Source: a virus. From it: DNA of 24,183 bases. The DNA is taken from the IMG/VR virus record IMGVR_UViG_3300042292_000586, positions 1 through 24,183 of that record; one strand, given 5' to 3'. This document shows positions 13,841-21,050 of this stretch, in pieces. Numbering within the stretch: position 1 is the first letter of the stretch; every line of letters begins with the position of its first letter. The notes beneath the pieces were generated by a model. The model did not search any database, had not been told where the DNA came from, and saw only the letters and a list, made by a program, of their open reading frames with translations. The position numbers and the translations under genes are program-made.

Positions 13841-13868
13841 ACGGGGGCTGGCTTTCGCCAGCCCCCGT
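13841..13868 (-). terminator. Strong hairpin terminator
   Basis: ACGGGGGCTGGC pairs exactly with GCCAGCCCCCGT around a GAAA loop on the minus strand, followed by TCTTCGTTTCGTCC. It stops transcripts of the gene ending at 13920, just before the next promoter. Further small GC hairpins (CCCC-AAA-GGGG and GGGG-CGTTG-CCCC) occupy 13880-13912. Confidence 0.65.
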
Positions 13869-13919
13869 CGTCGGGGCCGCTCCCCAAAGGGGATGGGGGC
13901 GTTGCCCCTTCGCGTGCGG

Positions 13920-14150
13920 CTAGTCCGCTTCCGCGATGTAGAACATCGGAACCTCGGCGTCCATGAGGCTATCCAGCCTGTTGAGGCTGAAGGTGCGCCC
14001 GTTCGCGCCCTCCCACTGAACGCGCTCGCGTCCGTTCACTTCGCGGGTGCGCGGACGGTAGATCACACCGTCCACGACGAGAGCGCGGCGGCTGTCCACC
14101 ACGGCGTTGAAGACCTCGGGGGTCACGGGGAGAAGGTCACTAGCCAGCAT
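13920..14150 (-). CDS. Hypothetical protein, single-gene unit
   Basis: 76 residues. LASDLLPVTPEVFNAVVDSR helix, strands ALVVDGVIYRPRTREVNG and VQWEGANGRTFSL, then a short helix and MFYIAEAD. No family recognised. AAGGAGA lies seven bases before ATG, and it has its own promoter and terminator. Confidence 0.65.
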   Translation of the reverse strand: MLASDLLPVTPEVFNAVVDSRRALVVDGVIYRPRTREVNGRERVQWEGANGRTFSLNRLDSLMDAEVPMFYIAEAD

Positions 14151-14210
14151 CGGTGTCTCCTTGATGCCCGTTCATCATAGCCCCCTATTGTCGGGTGTCA
14201 AGAGACACCG
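14151..14210. repeat. Inverted repeat flanking the divergent promoter
   Basis: CGGTGTCTCCTTGA (14151-14164) and TCAAGAGACACCG (14198-14210) are inverted copies differing by one inserted base. One arm overlaps the minus-strand ribosome binding site and the other overlaps -35. Both arms place an AAG(G)AGACACCG-ATG sequence outward, so the region is nearly symmetric. Confidence 0.55.
14174..14201 (-). promoter_or_regulatory. Near-consensus sigma-70 promoter
   Basis: Minus-strand -35 TTGACA (14196-14201), 16-bp spacer, -10 TATGAT (14174-14179), 24 bases upstream of ATG 14150. The spacer contains GACAATAGGGGGC, a variant of the shared element. A plus-strand promoter for the genes from 14286 is not clear; TTGATG / CTATTG at 14161-14190 is a weak candidate. 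Confidence 0.75.
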
Positions 14211-14285
14211 ATGGCCTCCGCGCAACTTTCCTCGCCTCCCCGATGGCCCTCCGACCCGCTAGGCTTCCCGGCGAGAGGGCGCATC

Positions 14286-15092
14286 ATGGGCTTCAAGGTC
14301 ACGGTACACAAGAACGGTGCGAAGCACGGCGAAGCGCACTACACGTCGGAAGCCGTCGCCGTTGGCATGGCGAAGAAGATGAAGAACGCCGGGGCCGACG
14401 TGTCCGTGGCGCGCTGCAACGGTGCGTGCTGCTGCGGGACGAAGTCGAACCCCCGCCGTGCGCGGGGCGGCTCGTCGGCGGCACTGGAGCAGAAGATCGC
14501 GGCACTGGAAGCCACGCTCCCGAAGGCGACCGTGCGCGCTGCGCTGGAAGAGTGTGGCTGGAGCGGCCCGATGATGATGGCGTCCCGCTCGGAGATGGAA
14601 ACCTACCTCCGCGAGTTGCGCCGCCACGCCAAGGCGAACCCCCGCCGCAACGTGAAGAGCGCGAAGGAAGAGGCAAAGTTCTGGCGGCAGATCAAGCGCG
14701 CAGAGGCAGAAGAGTTCGTGACCAAGGTGCCGCGCCGCAACGGCACGACGGCGGGCGAGATGGCCGCTGGCCGGTCGATGGCCTACACGCGCCTGTTCCG
14801 CAACGGTGCCGCGAAGAGCGAAACCTACGAGCAGGCGCGGAAGCGCATCTTCGCAGAGTTTGGCGCAGCGGGCTGGACGACGAGCAGCCCGTCGCTGAAG
14901 GTGCCGCACGCTACCTCGCCGGACGGACTGACCCGTGCGTGGTTCAAGCCGCAGGCGATCCACTTTACGAATGTTGGCCCCCACCAGCGTCACGAACTCG
15001 GCAACGCCCACACGGTGTCGTACTCGCTCGACATTCGCAAGGTGCCCGCCGGGGTCTTCGTCCCGTGGTTCACCAAGAACTTCGCCAAGTAG
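14286..15092 (+). CDS. NPRR-tagged protein with KNGxxHGE domain
   Basis: 268 residues from ATG 14286. Residues 1-45 (FKVTVHKNGAKHGEAHYTSE then AADV-like strand) align with the N-terminus of the next gene: (F/Y)K(V/I)x(V/I)xKNGxxHGE, then Y(T/S)S and ADVxVxR. A cysteine cluster (RCNGACCCG) precedes KSNPRR, a helical segment follows, then a second KANPRR and a basic third region ending VFVPWFTKNFAK. The tags sit between domains as if marking junctions. An in-frame ATG at 14211 with an AAGAGA leader would add 25 unalike residues; 14286 is preferred because the shared domain begins there. No known family recognised. Confidence 0.75.
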   Translation: MGFKVTVHKNGAKHGEAHYTSEAVAVGMAKKMKNAGADVSVARCNGACCCGTKSNPRRARGGSSAALEQKIAALEATLPKATVRAALEECGWSGPMMMASRSEMETYLRELRRHAKANPRRNVKSAKEEAKFWRQIKRAEAEEFVTKVPRRNGTTAGEMAAGRSMAYTRLFRNGAAKSETYEQARKRIFAEFGAAGWTTSSPSLKVPHATSPDGLTRAWFKPQAIHFTNVGPHQRHELGNAHTVSYSLDIRKVPAGVFVPWFTKNFAK

Positions 15093-15102
15093 GGAGGGAG
15101 CC

Positions 15103-15948
15103 GTGGCCTACAAGATCGTCATCCGCAAGAACGGGAAGTCCCACGGCGAGATGGGGCCGTACTCGTCGCCGCAGGCGGCGCAGTCCGACGCCCGCACGAT
15201 CAAGATTCGGCTGACCGAAGATGCCGACGTTGTCGTCCAGCGCATCGAAGTCGGCGGGGTCAAGTATGTGCCCCGGCAGTCGAGCGGGTCGTCCTCGGGC
15301 GGGTCGTCGTCCTCGGGCAAGCCGAAGTCGTCGTCCCCGTCCTCTCCCCCGCCGTGGTGGCAGCAGCACACCACTGGGTCGTCGTCCAAACTGGAGGCGG
15401 CGATGGGTCCAAAGTGGGGCGGCAGCGGGTCTATGCCCGCAGGCCCGCAGGCCCCCTACGTCCCGCCCCCGCCGCGCATCGCCGCTGGCGGCGTCGTCAT
15501 CAACGAAGACGGGTTGATCCTCGTCCGCGAGCCGCTGAATCACTTTGACGGCTACGTCTGGTCGCTCCCGAAGGGCGGCGTCGATCCCGGTGAGACTGAC
15601 GAACAGGGCGCGCTCCGCGAGGTCGAGGAAGAAACGGGTGTGCGCGCAGAGATCGTCGCCCGCATCCCCGGCGAGTGGAAGGGGGGTACGTCGCTCAACC
15701 GCTACTTCCTCATGCGCCCCATCGAAGTCACGGGCGTGCTGGACGAGGAAACGGAGCAGATCGCCTTCGTCACCTACGACGAGGCGCGGGAGTTGCTGGG
15801 CATGACGACGAACAAGCGGGGTCGCGAGCGCGACCTTGAGGTTCTGGACGCGGGCTACGCGATGTGGCTCCAGCAGCAGTCGGGCCTGCCCATGACGGGC
15901 ACGGGGCCGGGACCGAAGGCGAACCCTCGTCGCCACACGTTCGCGTAG
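15103..15948 (+). CDS. Nudix hydrolase fused to KNGxxHGE domain, NPRR tail
   Basis: 281 residues from GTG 15103 (ribosome binding site AGGGAGGGAG). Residues 1-58 repeat the N-terminal domain of the previous protein. A Ser/Gly/Pro linker (59-125) leads to a complete Nudix fold: box GGVDPGETDEQGALREVEEE plus TGV at 158-180 satisfies Gx5Ex7REUxEExGU. The protein ends KANPRRHTFA. Nudix enzymes hydrolyse nucleoside diphosphates linked to another group, for example oxidised nucleotides, caps or ADP-ribose; which of these is used here cannot be told. Domain sharing with its neighbour suggests the N-terminal module localises different partners to one place. Confidence 0.85.
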   Translation: MAYKIVIRKNGKSHGEMGPYSSPQAAQSDARTIKIRLTEDADVVVQRIEVGGVKYVPRQSSGSSSGGSSSSGKPKSSSPSSPPPWWQQHTTGSSSKLEAAMGPKWGGSGSMPAGPQAPYVPPPPRIAAGGVVINEDGLILVREPLNHFDGYVWSLPKGGVDPGETDEQGALREVEEETGVRAEIVARIPGEWKGGTSLNRYFLMRPIEVTGVLDEETEQIAFVTYDEARELLGMTTNKRGRERDLEVLDAGYAMWLQQQSGLPMTGTGPGPKANPRRHTFA

Positions 15949-15954
15949 GTCGCC

Positions 15955-16479
15955 ATGATCGCTCGTCCTCCGTTCAGCGGCTACACATCCCCCGGTGTAG
16001 CAGGCGGGGCTGCGCTCGCGGCCATTGGTCAGTTCTCCAACGACACCGATCAATCGCTCGTCGCCAACACGCCGACGCTCGTCCGCTTCAACACGACGGA
16101 CTTCGCGACTAACGTGTCGGTCGTTGACCCCGGCACGGGGCCGACGCGCATCACCCCGGCGGTCGCAGGCGTCTATCGGTTCGACGTGAGCCTCCAGATG
16201 CTACACACCGGAGGTGGCGGCATCACCGTTACGTTTTGGCCCCGGCTCGACGGCGTGAACGTGCCCAACTCGGCGTCCAGCATCGAAATGGGCAACAACA
16301 ACAACCGCACCTTGCCCTACGTCGCCGTCGTCCTCCAGTTGCTCGCGGGGCAGTACGTTGAGTGGGTTGTCCTTGCGTCGGGCGCGAACACCAGCATCGA
16401 ACACTTCGCTGCCGTCGTTGGCCCTCCCGCCGTTCCCGCCATCCCCTCGGCCATCGCTGGCGTCTTCCGCGTCGGGTAA
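15955..16479 (+). CDS. C1q/TNF-like jelly-roll protein, possible fibre or spike head
   Basis: 174 residues. After a Gly/Ala-rich beginning, the strand pattern fits the C1q/TNF-like fold used in phage receptor-binding and head-fibre proteins: FSNDTDQSLVANTPTLVRFN, GVYRFDVSLQMLHTGGGG, FWPRLDGVNVPNSAS, TLPYVAVVLQLLAGQYVEWV and a final NTSIEHFAAVVG. GVYRFDVSLQ is the most characteristic strand. Such domains trimerise and bind receptors or decorate capsids. No NPRR tag and no signal peptide. Position inside the tagged-enzyme module suggests a virion surface role. Confidence 0.65.
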   Translation: MIARPPFSGYTSPGVAGGAALAAIGQFSNDTDQSLVANTPTLVRFNTTDFATNVSVVDPGTGPTRITPAVAGVYRFDVSLQMLHTGGGGITVTFWPRLDGVNVPNSASSIEMGNNNNRTLPYVAVVLQLLAGQYVEWVVLASGANTSIEHFAAVVGPPAVPAIPSAIAGVFRVG

Positions 16480-16496
16480 CCCCAAGGAGTCTCTCT

Positions 16497-17375
16497 ATGC
16501 CTCGGAACCTCGACTACCCGATGCCCATGCACGGTCGCATGATGCGCCAGCGGTTGTGGGAGGCGCAGATCGACGCCGGGATGCTCTACGACGTGCTGCG
16601 CGACGACGACGCCGTCCCGGCGTGGACGCTCGACAAGGTGGCCCGTGGCGCGGAGAACATCCACCAAGTCAGCCGCTATCTGCGCTTCAAGGCCAGCAAC
16701 CCGCTGCACTGGGGCGCACCCGACGCGCCCGCCACCGTGACGCTCCCCGAAACCACGGACGGCCCCTTCTACGCGGCGATCCTTCGCGGCATCGGCGCAC
16801 CCGTCACGGGGAACACGCTCGCGCTGATCTACGCATGGCGGCAGACGGAGGGCGGCAAGGCCACCTACAACCCGTTCAACACGACGCTGAAGAAGCCCGG
16901 CAGCACGCTGTACGCCAAGAACACCCACGGCGTGCAGAACTACGCGACCCCGCAAGACGGCGTGGACGCGACCGTCACGACGATGCTGCACCCGCGCTAC
17001 GCGGACATCATGGCCCTGCTGCGGGCGAACGCCGACCCGACGACGACGGCGAAGGCGATCATCGCGAGCAAGTGGGGCACGGGCAAACTGCTGCTCGACG
17101 TGCTGGCGATGTATGCGCGGGGGCGAGTCGTGCTGCCCGCTATCGCCACCGTGCCCGGTGCCCCGGCGATCTCGACGCTCGACGCGCCGCCCCCGGCTGC
17201 GCCGCCCGCGAAGAAGTCTCGGCGCGCTGCCCCGCCGCCGAAGCCGACGAACTGGCTTCTCTGGGGCGGGATCGCCGCCGCCATCGCCGCCGTCGCGCTG
17301 CTCCCGGTCGTCTTTGGGAGCGGCGTACCCACGCTCCCCGCGCCGCCGAAGTCCAACCCGCGCCGTCGGCGTTAG
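16497..17375 (+). CDS. Membrane-anchored transglycosylase-like protein, NPRRRR tail
   Basis: 292 residues, ATG 16497 with AAGGAG upstream. Residues about 85-205 resemble lysozyme-like or transglycosylase domains of phages: LIYAWRQTEGG (Glu118 as likely catalytic acid), NPFNTT, GVQNYATPQDGVDATVTTML and a YADIMALLRAN helix. A Pro/Ala/Lys linker (220-250) leads to a membrane helix (about 253-274, NWLLWGGIAAAIAAVALLPV) and then PPKSNPRRRR at the extreme C-terminus. The positive-inside rule puts the tag on the cytoplasmic or virion-interior side and the enzyme outside. Role: local peptidoglycan digestion, perhaps at entry. There is no signal peptide. Confidence 0.75.
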   Translation: MPRNLDYPMPMHGRMMRQRLWEAQIDAGMLYDVLRDDDAVPAWTLDKVARGAENIHQVSRYLRFKASNPLHWGAPDAPATVTLPETTDGPFYAAILRGIGAPVTGNTLALIYAWRQTEGGKATYNPFNTTLKKPGSTLYAKNTHGVQNYATPQDGVDATVTTMLHPRYADIMALLRANADPTTTAKAIIASKWGTGKLLLDVLAMYARGRVVLPAIATVPGAPAISTLDAPPPAAPPAKKSRRAAPPPKPTNWLLWGGIAAAIAAVALLPVVFGSGVPTLPAPPKSNPRRRR

Positions 17376-17384
17376 GGGGTCGTC

Positions 17385-18056
17385 ATGCTATCGAAGTCGC
17401 AGAACGGCTGGCCCGCCGCCTCGGATCGCTCGGTCATCAACATCCAGACGTTCACCGTCCCCGTCCGCAACGGCACGGTAAAGATCCCGCTGCGCGGTGA
17501 AGCCGCGCCCCGCTTGATCGAGATGATCAAGTGGTGGGACGCGAACATCGAACCCGTCTACACGAGCGGCGCGAACGCCGGGACGTGGGGCTACGCCTAC
17601 CGCACCATCCGTGGCTACACGACGACGTTGAGCAACCACGCCTCGGGCACCGCCATCGACATCAACGCCCCGTTGCACCCGCTCGGAGCGCGGAACACCA
17701 TCGCCGCCGACAAGGTCGCCCCGCTGCGGGCGAAGGCCCGTGAACTGGGGCTGCGGTGGGGCGGCGACTACACCGGACGCGCTGACGAGATGCACTTTGA
17801 GGTCATCGTCCCGCCGCCCGCCGAAGCCGTGGCGTACAGCGAGCAGCGGGCGCAGGGCATCGCCGCCGTCGCACCGGAGGCTGCGGAGTTTGCAGTCGCC
17901 GTCGCGAAGGGTGCGGCCCGGCAAGTCGTCGGCGGTGGGCGCAAGGAGTTGGCCCGCAAGGTGCGCCGGAACTGGTGGATCGCGGCAGTGGGCTTCGCGG
18001 GTGCGTCCTTCGCGCTCTGGTGGTTCGCGCTGCGGAAGCCGAAGGCCCGCCTGTGA
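17385..18056 (+). CDS. M15-type peptidoglycan peptidase with C-terminal membrane helix
   Basis: 223 residues. Zinc-peptidase residues are visible: SNHASGTAID (H85, D92) and DEMHFE (D134, H137), the arrangement of M15 L-Ala-D-Glu or D-Ala-D-Ala peptidases, with aspartate where VanY types have glutamate. A long Ala-rich helix is followed by KVRRNWWIAAVGFAGASFAL (membrane helix about 196-214) and a basic end RKPKARL that lacks the NPRR motif. Together with the genes before and after, this is a third envelope-acting enzyme built as enzyme, linker, RNW-type helix, basic tail. Role: cleaving stem-peptide bonds in the wall. Confidence 0.85.
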   Translation: MLSKSQNGWPAASDRSVINIQTFTVPVRNGTVKIPLRGEAAPRLIEMIKWWDANIEPVYTSGANAGTWGYAYRTIRGYTTTLSNHASGTAIDINAPLHPLGARNTIAADKVAPLRAKARELGLRWGGDYTGRADEMHFEVIVPPPAEAVAYSEQRAQGIAAVAPEAAEFAVAVAKGAARQVVGGGRKELARKVRRNWWIAAVGFAGASFALWWFALRKPKARL

Positions 18057-18973
18057 TGTCCGCGCTCATCGGCCCGCTCGCCGTGTCCTACGGGGCTGCG
18101 GACATCGGCCCGTGGCGCACGGACACGAGCAGTCGCGGCACGACGACGTTCGTCCCGGCGGGGCGTAGCCGTGGGCCGCTGCTCTACGTCTTCCCCGGCA
18201 TCGACGGCTTCCCCTACGGGGGCGGCATCACGTCGGGCGCGGAGTGGATTCGGAAGGTGCTGCCCGCTGGGATGGCGAGCATCGGCGCGGTGGTCGTCGC
18301 TCGGAAGTCCTCGGCCCCGTGGCCCGAAGTCCAAGCCGACGCGGCGGCGAGCCTCGCGAAGTTGGGCTACGCGCCGACGTTCAGCAGCGCGATGGGCTTC
18401 AGCGGTGGCGCGGCGACGCTGCTCGGTGCCCCGCTGACGACGGCGGGCTGGCGGCGCGTCATGCTCGTTGACCCGTCCATCCCCCCGGCGATGCAGCGAG
18501 CGGTGACGGGCGGTGGCCCGATCCCCGGCATCGACTCCCGCGTCGAGATGACGTTCCACGCGGGAAACTGGGGCGGCTTCAAGTCGATCCAAGCCGCGAT
18601 GCGCCCGCTGGCTGACGCGATCAACCGCGCCGGGGGCAAGGCCGTCGAGATCAAGCAGTACCACGCCAAGTTTGTCTACGACGCCTTCGCGGCGATGCAG
18701 CAGCGACCCAGCGACCCGTCGTTGTTCGGCGCGGAGCGTCCGTCGTTTGTCTCGTCCGACGCTCCCGCAGAGTCGCGAGCGGTGGCCCGCCGCAAGCGTG
18801 CGCCGAAGCGTAGGGCTTCGACGCTGCGCCGAAACTGGCTGCTCGCGGGCCTCGGAGCGGTGGGCCTCGGACTCGTCGTGTGGCTCGCCTTCTCGGGCGG
18901 GAAGCCGACGACGCTGGCCGTCGTCACGCCGCGAGCAAACCCACGTCGCCGTAGACTGCGCGGGCGCGGATGA
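18056..18973 (+). CDS. Membrane-anchored alpha/beta-hydrolase-like protein, NPRRRR tail
   Basis: 305 residues, ATG shares its first base with the previous stop (TGATG). LLYVFPGIDGF gives the strand and oxyanion region, GFSGG (114-118, Ser116) the nucleophile elbow, LVDPSIP an acidic position (Asp139) and QYHAKF (His203) the likely catalytic histidine, so lipase/esterase chemistry is plausible. The C-terminus has a basic stretch (RRKRAPKRRASTLRR), an RNWLLAGLGAVGLGLVVWLA helix (about 259-279) and ANPRRRRLRGRG at the end. Substrate unknown: lipid, an acylated surface glycan or another ester. Its last 50 bases overlap the opposite-strand gene ending at 18924. Confidence 0.7.
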   Translation: MSALIGPLAVSYGAADIGPWRTDTSSRGTTTFVPAGRSRGPLLYVFPGIDGFPYGGGITSGAEWIRKVLPAGMASIGAVVVARKSSAPWPEVQADAAASLAKLGYAPTFSSAMGFSGGAATLLGAPLTTAGWRRVMLVDPSIPPAMQRAVTGGGPIPGIDSRVEMTFHAGNWGGFKSIQAAMRPLADAINRAGGKAVEIKQYHAKFVYDAFAAMQQRPSDPSLFGAERPSFVSSDAPAESRAVARRKRAPKRRASTLRRNWLLAGLGAVGLGLVVWLAFSGGKPTTLAVVTPRANPRRRRLRGRG

Positions 18974-19169
18974 GGGCGTCGCGGCGGTTCGCGTAGGCGT
19001 AGCAGACGCCGCCGATCCACGGCAGCGTGCCTAGCGCGAGGTTCCCGTAGGTGCTGACGTAGGCGGCGTGGACGGGGCCGTAGAGCCGCCCGCTACCGTC
19101 GGCGCACGGTCGGGCGACGATCCAGCGGTCGGTGAGGGTGCAGTGGTGAACGCAGTCGTCTAGGGTCAT
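18924..19169 (-). CDS. Small cysteine-containing hypothetical protein
   Basis: 81 residues. Cysteines near 6, 10, 22 and 56 (DDCVHHCTLTDRW, VARPCADG, GGVCYAYA) and aromatic strands (YGPVHAAYVSTYGNLAL). GGGAGG precedes ATG by eight bases. It does not carry the Arg tag of its upstream neighbours. The 3' end overlaps the tag-coding end of the convergent plus-strand gene. No family recognised. Confidence 0.55.
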   Translation of the reverse strand: MTLDDCVHHCTLTDRWIVARPCADGSGRLYGPVHAAYVSTYGNLALGTLPWIGGVCYAYANRRDALIRARAVYGDVGLLAA

Positions 19170-19186
19170 CGGGTTGCCTCCCGATG
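19167..19186 (-). promoter_or_regulatory. Hairpin enclosing ribosome binding site and start codon
   Basis: On the minus-strand RNA, CAUCGGG pairs with CCCGAUG around a six-base AGGCAA loop. The final AUG of the right arm is the start codon at 19169, and the Shine-Dalgarno bases lie in the loop and left arm. Folding would limit initiation, allowing translational control. Confidence 0.4.
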
Positions 19187-19231
19187 AAGGGTAGGCCCGA
19201 TGCCCCAGTGTTCAAGCGCGAGCGCGAGCGG

Positions 19232-19471
19232 TCAGTCGCCCAGTTTGGGCAGCACCGCGAGAACGTGCTTGCTCGCGCTTTCGATTGCGTCGTAGACGAC
19301 GTAGATTTGCGCCACTTCGGCTTCTGTCGCGTCGGAGTATTGTTGCTCAAGTAGGACGTTGAGGGCCTTCTCCAAGTCGCGACTTGCCGCTTCCACGGCC
19401 TTGCGAACCTTGGTGGACCCCGGGACACGGGGATTGCGGTGGCGACGAACGGTACGACGACGGGTAGCCAT
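19232..19471 (-). CDS. RRxNP-tagged helical protein
   Basis: 79 residues. The tag ATRRRTVRRHRNP (2-14) is followed by two helices (STKVRKAVEAASRDLEKALN, EAEVAQIYVVYDAIESASKH), suggesting a small helical bundle. Basic at the N-terminus, near neutral later. CGAGG precedes ATG by six bases. No family recognised; the tag is shared with the neighbouring genes. Confidence 0.7.
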   Translation of the reverse strand: MATRRRTVRRHRNPRVPGSTKVRKAVEAASRDLEKALNVLLEQQYSDATEAEVAQIYVVYDAIESASKHVLAVLPKLGD

Positions 19472-19494
19472 TGGAAGCCTCGGAAGGTGAGAGG

Positions 19495-19827
19495 TCAGCG
19501 GCGACGACGAGCGACGGTGCGGCGACGACGCGGGTTTGCGCGGCCCGCCAAGAAATAGGCGGTGTCCAGCGCACGCTGGCTTATGCTCCCTTTGGGGGCG
19601 TGCGCGGCGGCTTCGGCCATGATGTCAGCGTACTGCGACTGCGTGATGACGCCCACGTCACGGAGGTAGGCGTAGTCGTGCTGGCCCCAAGCGTCTTCGA
19701 TGTCGTCAGCCTTCTTGCGGAGGTCGTGAGCCTCGGCGCGCATGAACTGGATGGCCTCGCGGATGCGCTCGCCCACGAAGGACGAGGGGTTGCGGCGACG
19801 GCGAACGGTGCGGCGGGCGGTGGGCAT
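19495..19827 (-). CDS. Protein tagged at both ends (RRRRNP and NPRRRR)
   Basis: 110 residues from ATG 19827. The N-terminus PTARRTVRRRRNP and the C-terminus RANPRRRRTVARRRR bracket a helical core (GERIREAIQFMRAEAHDLRK, SQYADIMAEAAAHAPKG). Having both tag types on one chain shows the motifs are not simply a minus- or plus-strand habit. No family recognised; a nucleic-acid-binding or assembly role is inferred. Confidence 0.75.
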   Translation of the reverse strand: MPTARRTVRRRRNPSSFVGERIREAIQFMRAEAHDLRKKADDIEDAWGQHDYAYLRDVGVITQSQYADIMAEAAAHAPKGSISQRALDTAYFLAGRANPRRRRTVARRRR

Positions 19828-19876
19828 GATGAACCTCGTAGGTGCTGGGCGGTCAGCGGCGGGGGGAGCGACGGTT

Positions 19877-20746
19877 CTACTTCTTGCGCTCGTAGTAGAG
19901 GCCGACACGGTGCAGTACCCAGCCAGCCTTCTCCACGATGCGCCGCTCGGGGGCGCGCATCGCCTTGGCGATCTTGGAGGTCTTGCCACGCTTCCACAGG
20001 TGATTCCCGCCGAACGCTCCCGGTTCGCCCTCGTAGACCTTCGGGTGCGCGGCGAAGACGGCGCGTGCCGCTGCTTCGACCTCGTCCGTCGGGTTCCGAC
20101 GACGGGTGGCGGTGCGGCGACGGGGGTTGCGCTTCGGCCCCTTGCCGATGGAAACGAGGAGCGCGTCCGATCCACGTTCGATCACGGCCCAGTTGCCCCG
20201 GTGGTTGCGCTTGTCGAGGAGGCCCGACGCGATCAGCGACGTGGCGTACTGCTCGTTGTGCGGGTCGCTGCCTGCCGCGACACCCGTCACGGTGAACACG
20301 TCGCCTTCGTCGGCGTAGACTTTCTCGCCCAGCCGCACCTTCGCGCTCGCCGGGAAGTAGTTGGAGCCGACGAAGCCCGCCTCGGCCTTCTTCTTCGCTG
20401 CCGTGGCTGCGCGCTTCGCCGCTGCCGCAGCCTTCTTCGCAGCCTTCTCTGCCGCTTCTTGGGCGGCAAGCCGCTCCAACGCCATGTCCTGCATGGGGCC
20501 GTACCCATAGTCCGTAAGGCGTCGATAGGCGGCGTAGGCGCGGTCGCCTTCTGCGCTGCCCTTGCGGGCGTAGCGGTCTGCCCCAAACGCCAAGCGAAAC
20601 ACCGCGCTGCGGAGGTCGAAGAAGTCGTTGTCGGAGAGCGCGGCCAGTTCTCGTGGCGGCATTAGGGGGAACGCCTCGGCGGCAAGGACGGCTTCGGGCA
20701 CGTCGGGGTTGCGACGGCGAACGGTGCGGCGGCGGGTAGCGGGCAT
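19877..20746 (-). CDS. Two-domain RRRNP protein with internal double tag
   Basis: 289 residues. N-terminal tag PATRRRTVRRRNP; helical region 30-92; an Ala/Lys-rich helix 93-122; a beta-rich domain about 124-203; then KRNPRRR (205-211) followed after three residues by RRRNP (215-219), and a second domain to the basic end YYERKK. The internal junction looks like the C-tag of one protein joined to the N-tag of another, so this may be a gene fusion or a precursor cut in two. GAGAGGA precedes ATG. No known family recognised. Confidence 0.75.
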   Translation of the reverse strand: MPATRRRTVRRRNPDVPEAVLAAEAFPLMPPRELAALSDNDFFDLRSAVFRLAFGADRYARKGSAEGDRAYAAYRRLTDYGYGPMQDMALERLAAQEAAEKAAKKAAAAAKRAATAAKKKAEAGFVGSNYFPASAKVRLGEKVYADEGDVFTVTGVAAGSDPHNEQYATSLIASGLLDKRNHRGNWAVIERGSDALLVSIGKGPKRNPRRRTATRRRNPTDEVEAAARAVFAAHPKVYEGEPGAFGGNHLWKRGKTSKIAKAMRAPERRIVEKAGWVLHRVGLYYERKK

Positions 20747-20748
20747 GA

Positions 20749-21039
20749 TCAGTCCTCTCCATTCATGGCGAAGATCTCGCGCTCCACTGCGTCAGCAAAG
20801 CGAAGCGTTTCCGTCGTGGCTTGGCCCAGAAGGACAAGGTGGTCGAAGAGGCCCTTCATGTTCTGCGTCTGCCGGTAGCCCTCACCTTCGACCTCTTCCC
20901 GAAGGTCAGCGAGCATCCGGCGCACGCGCACAAGGTTCCTCTCAAAGGCATCGAGGGTTTCCACGATGTCAGCGGCGCGGCTTCGGGCCTTGACGTTGGG
21001 GTTGCGGCGGCGAGCAACACGGCGGCGGGTAGCGGGCAT
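20749..21039 (-). CDS. RRRNP-tagged helical protein
   Basis: 96 residues. Tag PATRRRVARRRNP (2-14), then long helices (AADIVETLDAFERNLVRVRR, MLADLREEVEGEG, FDHLVLLGQATTETLRFADA), possibly a three-helix bundle with an acidic end. AAGGAG lies seven bases before ATG. The first residues match the downstream gene at 20746 almost exactly in protein and DNA, implying duplication of the tag segment. Confidence 0.7.
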   Translation of the reverse strand: MPATRRRVARRRNPNVKARSRAADIVETLDAFERNLVRVRRMLADLREEVEGEGYRQTQNMKGLFDHLVLLGQATTETLRFADAVEREIFAMNGED

Positions 21040-21050
21040 CGAGGACTCCT

